From: Glaciecola sp. KUL10
GTDB lineage: Bacteria; Pseudomonadota; Gammaproteobacteria; Enterobacterales; Alteromonadaceae
Direction of reading: 5' to 3'
DNA length: 46,185 bases
Assembly: GCF_003203515.1 (NCBI RefSeq)
Contig: NZ_BGNG01000016.1
Location: 1 to 46,185 of the forward strand
Below the pieces are notes generated by a model. The model saw only the letters and a list, made by a program, of their open reading frames with translations. It was not told where the DNA came from and searched no databases. Shown here piece by piece: positions 43,214 through 46,185 of this stretch. Made by a program: the position numbers and the translations under genes. Each line of letters begins with the position of its first letter. Position 1 is the first letter of the stretch.

Positions 43214-44007
43214 CACTTTTTGAAATTATTATTCTGGCCATCATTCAAGGTTTAACTGAATTTTTGCCTATATCAAGTTCAGCCCATTTAATCCTGCCCG
43301 CTGAAATATTAGGATGGCGAGATCAAGGTCTTGCATTTGATGTAGCGGTGCACGTAGGAAGTCTGTTAGCCGTTATTATTTATTTTCGCAAAGAGATTGT
43401 CGATTTAACCATTGCCTGGTTTTCTCATGGTTTTAGTAAAGTACAAACTAACGAAAGCAAGCTGGCTTGGATGGTGGTTGTGTCTACTATTCCTGCGGCC
43501 ACGTTTGGCTTTTTAATGAAAGATTGGATTGCCCTAAATGCCCGCACGGCTATTGTTATTGCTATCACGACCATCGTCTTTGGTTTATTGCTTTGGTATG
43601 CAGACGTCAAAGCCAAGCAAGTTAAAACCGTCAATAACATTGGTCTTAAAGAAGCGATTGTTATTGGCTTAGCACAAGCGATTGCAATCATTCCAGGCAC
43701 TTCACGATCAGGTATCACCATGACAGCTGGTTTGATGATGGGCCTTGACCGCGAGAGTTGTGCAAAATATTCATTCTTATTATCGATCCCAATTATTTTA
43801 GGGGCTGGACTTAACGCAACCCTTGATCTAGCAGGCGCAGAGCATGCTGTTAATTGGAATGAACTAGCCTATGGAGCCGGCTTTTCGTTTGTCGCTGCAT
43901 ACCTATGTATATTTTTATTTTTGAGTTGGATTTCTAGAATCGGTATGTTGCCTTTTGTGTTGTACCGCTTGGCTTTGGGTTGTGTACTTTTGTACATGGT
44001 GCTGTAA
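43210..44007 (+). CDS. uppP: Undecaprenyl-diphosphatase UppP (BacA)
   Basis: This 265-aa inner-membrane enzyme recycles undecaprenyl pyrophosphate to the monophosphate for peptidoglycan and glycan synthesis, and its overexpression gives bacitracin resistance. GLTEFLPISSSAHLILPAEILG near the N-terminus and AIAIIPGTSRSGITMTAGLMMGLDRESCAKYSFLLSIP in the middle are the two signature motifs, with the catalytic Glu, Ser and Arg. Several membrane helices fill the rest. It overlaps folK (ATGA), so all three genes are one operon. Confidence 0.97.
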   Translation: MTLFEIIILAIIQGLTEFLPISSSAHLILPAEILGWRDQGLAFDVAVHVGSLLAVIIYFRKEIVDLTIAWFSHGFSKVQTNESKLAWMVVVSTIPAATFGFLMKDWIALNARTAIVIAITTIVFGLLLWYADVKAKQVKTVNNIGLKEAIVIGLAQAIAIIPGTSRSGITMTAGLMMGLDRESCAKYSFLLSIPIILGAGLNATLDLAGAEHAVNWNELAYGAGFSFVAAYLCIFLFLSWISRIGMLPFVLYRLALGCVLLYMVL

Positions 44008-44070
44008 CGTACGTGTGATTTTAGTTAACTATATGAATATGAACCAACAGCACTTTGGGAAAAATATAGA

Positions 44071-44433
44071 ATGAGTGAAACAATCTTCACAAAAATTATT
44101 AATAAGCAAATCCCTGCCGATATATTATTTGAAGATGATCGTGTCCTCGCGTTTAAAGACATCAGTCCTCAGGCGCCAGTGCACTTTCTTGTAATACCTA
44201 AAAAACCGATTGCAACGACAAATGATATTCAAGCTGAAGACGAAGCTGTTGTTGGGTACATGCATCGAATTGCTGCTCGCATTGCAGCGGAATTAGGTGT
44301 TGCAGGTGATGGATTTCGCACCGTAATGAATTGTAATGCTCATGGCGGACAAACGGTTTACCACATCCATCTTCATGTATTAGCAGGTAAACCATTGGGT
44401 TGGCCGCCTTATCAGGAAAGGCTAAAAGAGTAA
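44071..44433 (+). CDS. hinT: HIT family purine nucleoside phosphoramidase (HinT-like)
   Basis: This 120-aa histidine-triad hydrolase acts on adenosine phosphoramidates and acyl-AMPs. The triad is H98-I-H100-L-H102-V in VYHIHLHVLAG. The opening ETIFTKIINKQIPADILFEDDRVLAFKDISPQAP is strongly conserved. A tryptophan-containing C-terminus (GWPPYQERLKE) is as in E. coli HinT. It starts at the ATG at 44071, 64 nt after uppP. It may have its own promoter. Confidence 0.95.
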   Translation: MSETIFTKIINKQIPADILFEDDRVLAFKDISPQAPVHFLVIPKKPIATTNDIQAEDEAVVGYMHRIAARIAAELGVAGDGFRTVMNCNAHGGQTVYHIHLHVLAGKPLGWPPYQERLKE

Positions 44434-44588
44434 GTATTAGCAGAATAAATGTCGTGAATGTCGCATTGGCGTAAACTTCAGCTAGACTTACCTTCGAAAC
44501 GAAGTTGCAGTGATACATATTGCTGTAAAACGTACAAAAGTGAAGGGGCTACATGCCCTGTACTTTGAGATATAATAAGGTTCAATTC

Positions 44589-45422
44589 ATGTCTACACAA
44601 AACGCTTTGCTGACCATTTTGGTTGAAAAAATTAATAATGACACCCTAGTGTTACCCACCTTACCAGCAATTGCTTTAAAAGTTCGAAAGTCAGCCGACG
44701 ACCCCAATATCAACTTAAACGGGATGGCAGAAGTTGTCGGGCAAGATCCATCATTGAGTGCGCGGATGATTAAAATATCAAACAGCGCTTATTTAGGTAG
44801 ACAAGTCAAAGTCCAATCAGTGACGCAAGCCGTAACTCGCATCGGTCTGGCCCAGGTGAAAAACATCGCAACCGCCCTAGCGATGGAGCAACTGTTCGTT
44901 TCTAAAAACGAAGTTGTTAAGAAATATATGTCAATGAAGTGGAACGATACCATCGAGATAGTTGCCAATGCACTCGCGGCGTTGATGACCTATCAAAAAG
45001 AAACGGGAAACAAAAATCTTGCGCTCGACACGATGACACTTTGCGCACTTGTCGCAAATATAGGTGCATTGCCAGTTTTAACAGAAGCGGAGCGACACGA
45101 CAGTGTGTTTGCCAACCCAACGTTTTTAGATGTTGCCATCGACAAGCTGGCAGGAAGAATAGGCGGCAGCATCATGCGTGAATGGCAGTTTAATGATGTA
45201 TTCATTACATGTGCTGAATATTGGAGAGAATTAGCATTTGGTAAAGAAGACGTATCATACATTGACTTTGTGCGATTAGGCGCAGCATTAGCGAAGCAAG
45301 TGGATAACCCTGAAGATTACTTAAACGCCGCTCAAGCGAAAGGTATTTTTGAAGATGTCGACGTTTACCAAACTGATGAATTCATAGAAATGCGAGATAA
45401 TGCGAAAACAATCTTTGCATAA
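44589..45422 (+). CDS. HDOD domain signalling protein
   Basis: This 277-aa protein consists mainly of an HDOD domain (about residues 10-215), a degenerate HD-like domain without confirmed hydrolase activity, found in bacterial signalling. LVLPTLPAIALKVRKSADDPNINLNGMAEVVGQDPSLSARMIKISNSAYLG is the classic opening. VTQAVTRIGLAQVKNIATALAM follows. It has no receiver or output domain, so partners must be separate proteins. ATG at 44589 has AAGG 8 nt upstream; the frame is open 12 codons further without a ribosome site. A TATAAT-like hexamer overlaps this region. A strong terminator follows. Confidence 0.92.
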   Translation: MSTQNALLTILVEKINNDTLVLPTLPAIALKVRKSADDPNINLNGMAEVVGQDPSLSARMIKISNSAYLGRQVKVQSVTQAVTRIGLAQVKNIATALAMEQLFVSKNEVVKKYMSMKWNDTIEIVANALAALMTYQKETGNKNLALDTMTLCALVANIGALPVLTEAERHDSVFANPTFLDVAIDKLAGRIGGSIMREWQFNDVFITCAEYWRELAFGKEDVSYIDFVRLGAALAKQVDNPEDYLNAAQAKGIFEDVDVYQTDEFIEMRDNAKTIFA

Positions 45423-45440
45423 ATGTTAATAAATTGTTAT

Positions 45441-45470
45441 AAAAAACCAGTGCTTGCACTGGTTTTTTTT
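45441..45470 (+). terminator. Intrinsic terminator after the HDOD gene
   Basis: AAAAAACCAGTGC (45441-45453) pairs perfectly with GCACTGGTTTTTT (45456-45468), with further T. The physical loop is about four bases. Confidence 0.93.
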
Positions 45471-45498
45471 TGTTTGAAATTAGGGAGGGAATCTTTTA

Positions 45499-45903
45499 GT
45501 GGTAGATGAATTATTAGCTGCGATTGAAAATAAATCGCGTCAAAACGATGCCTTAAAGCTGCTCCCTCTGATGCAAGAATGGTCAGGTTACAAACCTCAT
45601 CAAGCTGGTTCGATGGTTGGTTTTGGTCGCTATCATTATCGGTATGAAAGTGGTCGCGAGGGTGATTTTTTCGTAACGGGCTTTGCTCCTAGAAAGCAAA
45701 ATATTGCTGTTTATATTATGCCTGGATTCGAAGCATTCGAGCCCTTGCTAGAAAAACTCGGAAAGCACAAGATCGGAAAGTCCTGTCTTTATATCAATAA
45801 ACTAAGCGATATCGATATCTCAGTATTAGGTGAAATTGTCAGTTTGTCTGTGTCTATGATGAAAGAGAAGTATCCGTGTTCTGAGTTTATTGAGCATGTT
45901 TGA
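45499..45903 (+). CDS. DUF1801 domain protein
   Basis: This 134-aa protein of the DUF1801 family has a small alpha/beta fold similar to the YdhG/YjhX group and no known activity. The conserved core reads SMVGFGRYHYRYESGREGDFFVTGFAPRKQNIAVYIMPGFEAFEPLLEKLGKHKIGKSCLYINKLSDID. GTG at 45499 with GGGAGGGA upstream is the likely start. It lies 30 nt after a terminator and before a leftward transposase gene, so it is probably monocistronic. Confidence 0.88.
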   Translation: MVDELLAAIENKSRQNDALKLLPLMQEWSGYKPHQAGSMVGFGRYHYRYESGREGDFFVTGFAPRKQNIAVYIMPGFEAFEPLLEKLGKHKIGKSCLYINKLSDIDISVLGEIVSLSVSMMKEKYPCSEFIEHV

Positions 45904-45935
45904 TGTTAAGGAATAAAAGGGTCAGTGTTAATTAA

Positions 45936-46185
45936 TCATAAAACCTTGGGGCGGCCTCGTGTTGCTGATTTTAGCTTCATTCCAGTTAACTCGGCGACTT
46001 GTTGTTTAAATTTACTGTTGCCTAAAACAATTTCTTTTTGGGTACAATGACGTATATCGTCTATTAGGTCTTGTTTGAGTTGGTGCTCAAATAGTCTTCT
46101 GTATGCAATGAGTCGTTGGCACTTATTGGTTCCTAACTGTGTGTAAAGAGGGTGAGGCTCAATGAGTGAGGAATGCTTACCGAGA
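45936..46185 (-). CDS. REP-associated Y1-family transposase, C-terminal part (cut by window edge)
   Basis: The minus strand reads 82 codons into a TGA at 45936-45938, with the 5' end off the window. It resembles the C-terminus of TnpA-REP/RAYT proteins (IS200-type Y1 transposases). A PHPLYTQLGTNKCQRLIAYRRLF segment is followed by KEIVLGNSKFKQQVAELTG and a basic RGRPKVL end, as in many of these proteins. The catalytic HuH and tyrosine motifs are outside the window, so activity cannot be judged. The flanking AGGGTCAGTGTTAATT at 45919-45934 resembles the conserved end seen next to such genes. Confidence 0.8.
   Translation of the reverse strand, partial: LGKHSSLIEPHPLYTQLGTNKCQRLIAYRRLFEHQLKQDLIDDIRHCTQKEIVLGNSKFKQQVAELTGMKLKSATRGRPKVL

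Noticed and set aside
1-46185. tRNA, rRNA, prophage, integrase or attachment sites
   Set aside because: I scanned the intergenic regions and saw no tRNA-like cloverleaf, rRNA, integrase or att-like repeats. Only the edge transposase is mobile.

Overview
The window looks like chromosome from a marine gammaproteobacterium of the Alteromonadales (Alteromonas/Glaciecola-like). This is inferred from gene content and protein style: rpsU-yqeY-dnaG-rpoD next to tsaD, pntAB, a DUF3016 protein, a DUF885 lipoprotein and an HAE-1 RND pump, in moderately AT-rich DNA. The genus is not proven. I found no prophage, integrase, plasmid gene, tRNA or rRNA. A mobile-element gene is visible only at the right edge.

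Bases 1-4069 are the leader-distal part of a very large type I-F CRISPR array: 66 identical 28-nt repeats, one with a single substitution, and one decayed terminal repeat. The leader and any cas genes must lie left of base 1; no cas gene is present here. A lone GT4 glycosyltransferase follows, then a rightward group with an AlkB-type dioxygenase (probable non-AUG start), bolA and a SulP/STAS transporter.

From 8.4 to 15.1 kb the genes run leftward. In transcription order they are ccoG, srkA (overlapping start and stop), a cobalamin riboswitch with btuB, dsbA, and a lipoprotein with a methyltransferase fold. The srkA-dsbA neighbourhood known from enterobacteria seems to be split here by a B12-controlled btuB. 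From 15.4 to 18.4 kb lie a small membrane-anchored unknown protein, a DUF3016 protein, a YbaK-type deacylase, a GNAT acetyltransferase and galM. Then come pntAB, an Lrp-family regulator divergent from methionine gamma-lyase (an mdeR/mdeA-like pair), a ChrA/EamA transporter pair, a large acyl-CoA dehydrogenase, and a lipoprotein with a Nudix-like fold but a damaged Nudix box. That last gene is divergent from an RND efflux pair.

From 32.8 to 45.9 kb are a saccharopine-dehydrogenase-like reductase, a DUF885 lipoprotein, the macromolecular synthesis operon (rpsU, yqeY, dnaG, rpoD, leftward), and rightward tsaD, folB-folK-uppP (overlapping), hinT, an HDOD protein and a DUF1801 protein. The window ends in the 3' part of a REP-associated (Y1) transposase gene. 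Most transcription units end in clear intrinsic terminators.

I did not find a convincing undescribed multi-gene system. The best leads are the CRISPR array itself, the degenerate Nudix lipoprotein with a C8 tract just after its lipobox, the exported methyltransferase-fold lipoprotein, the tandem duplication of the rpoD 3' end, and the palindrome next to the probable rpoD promoter.
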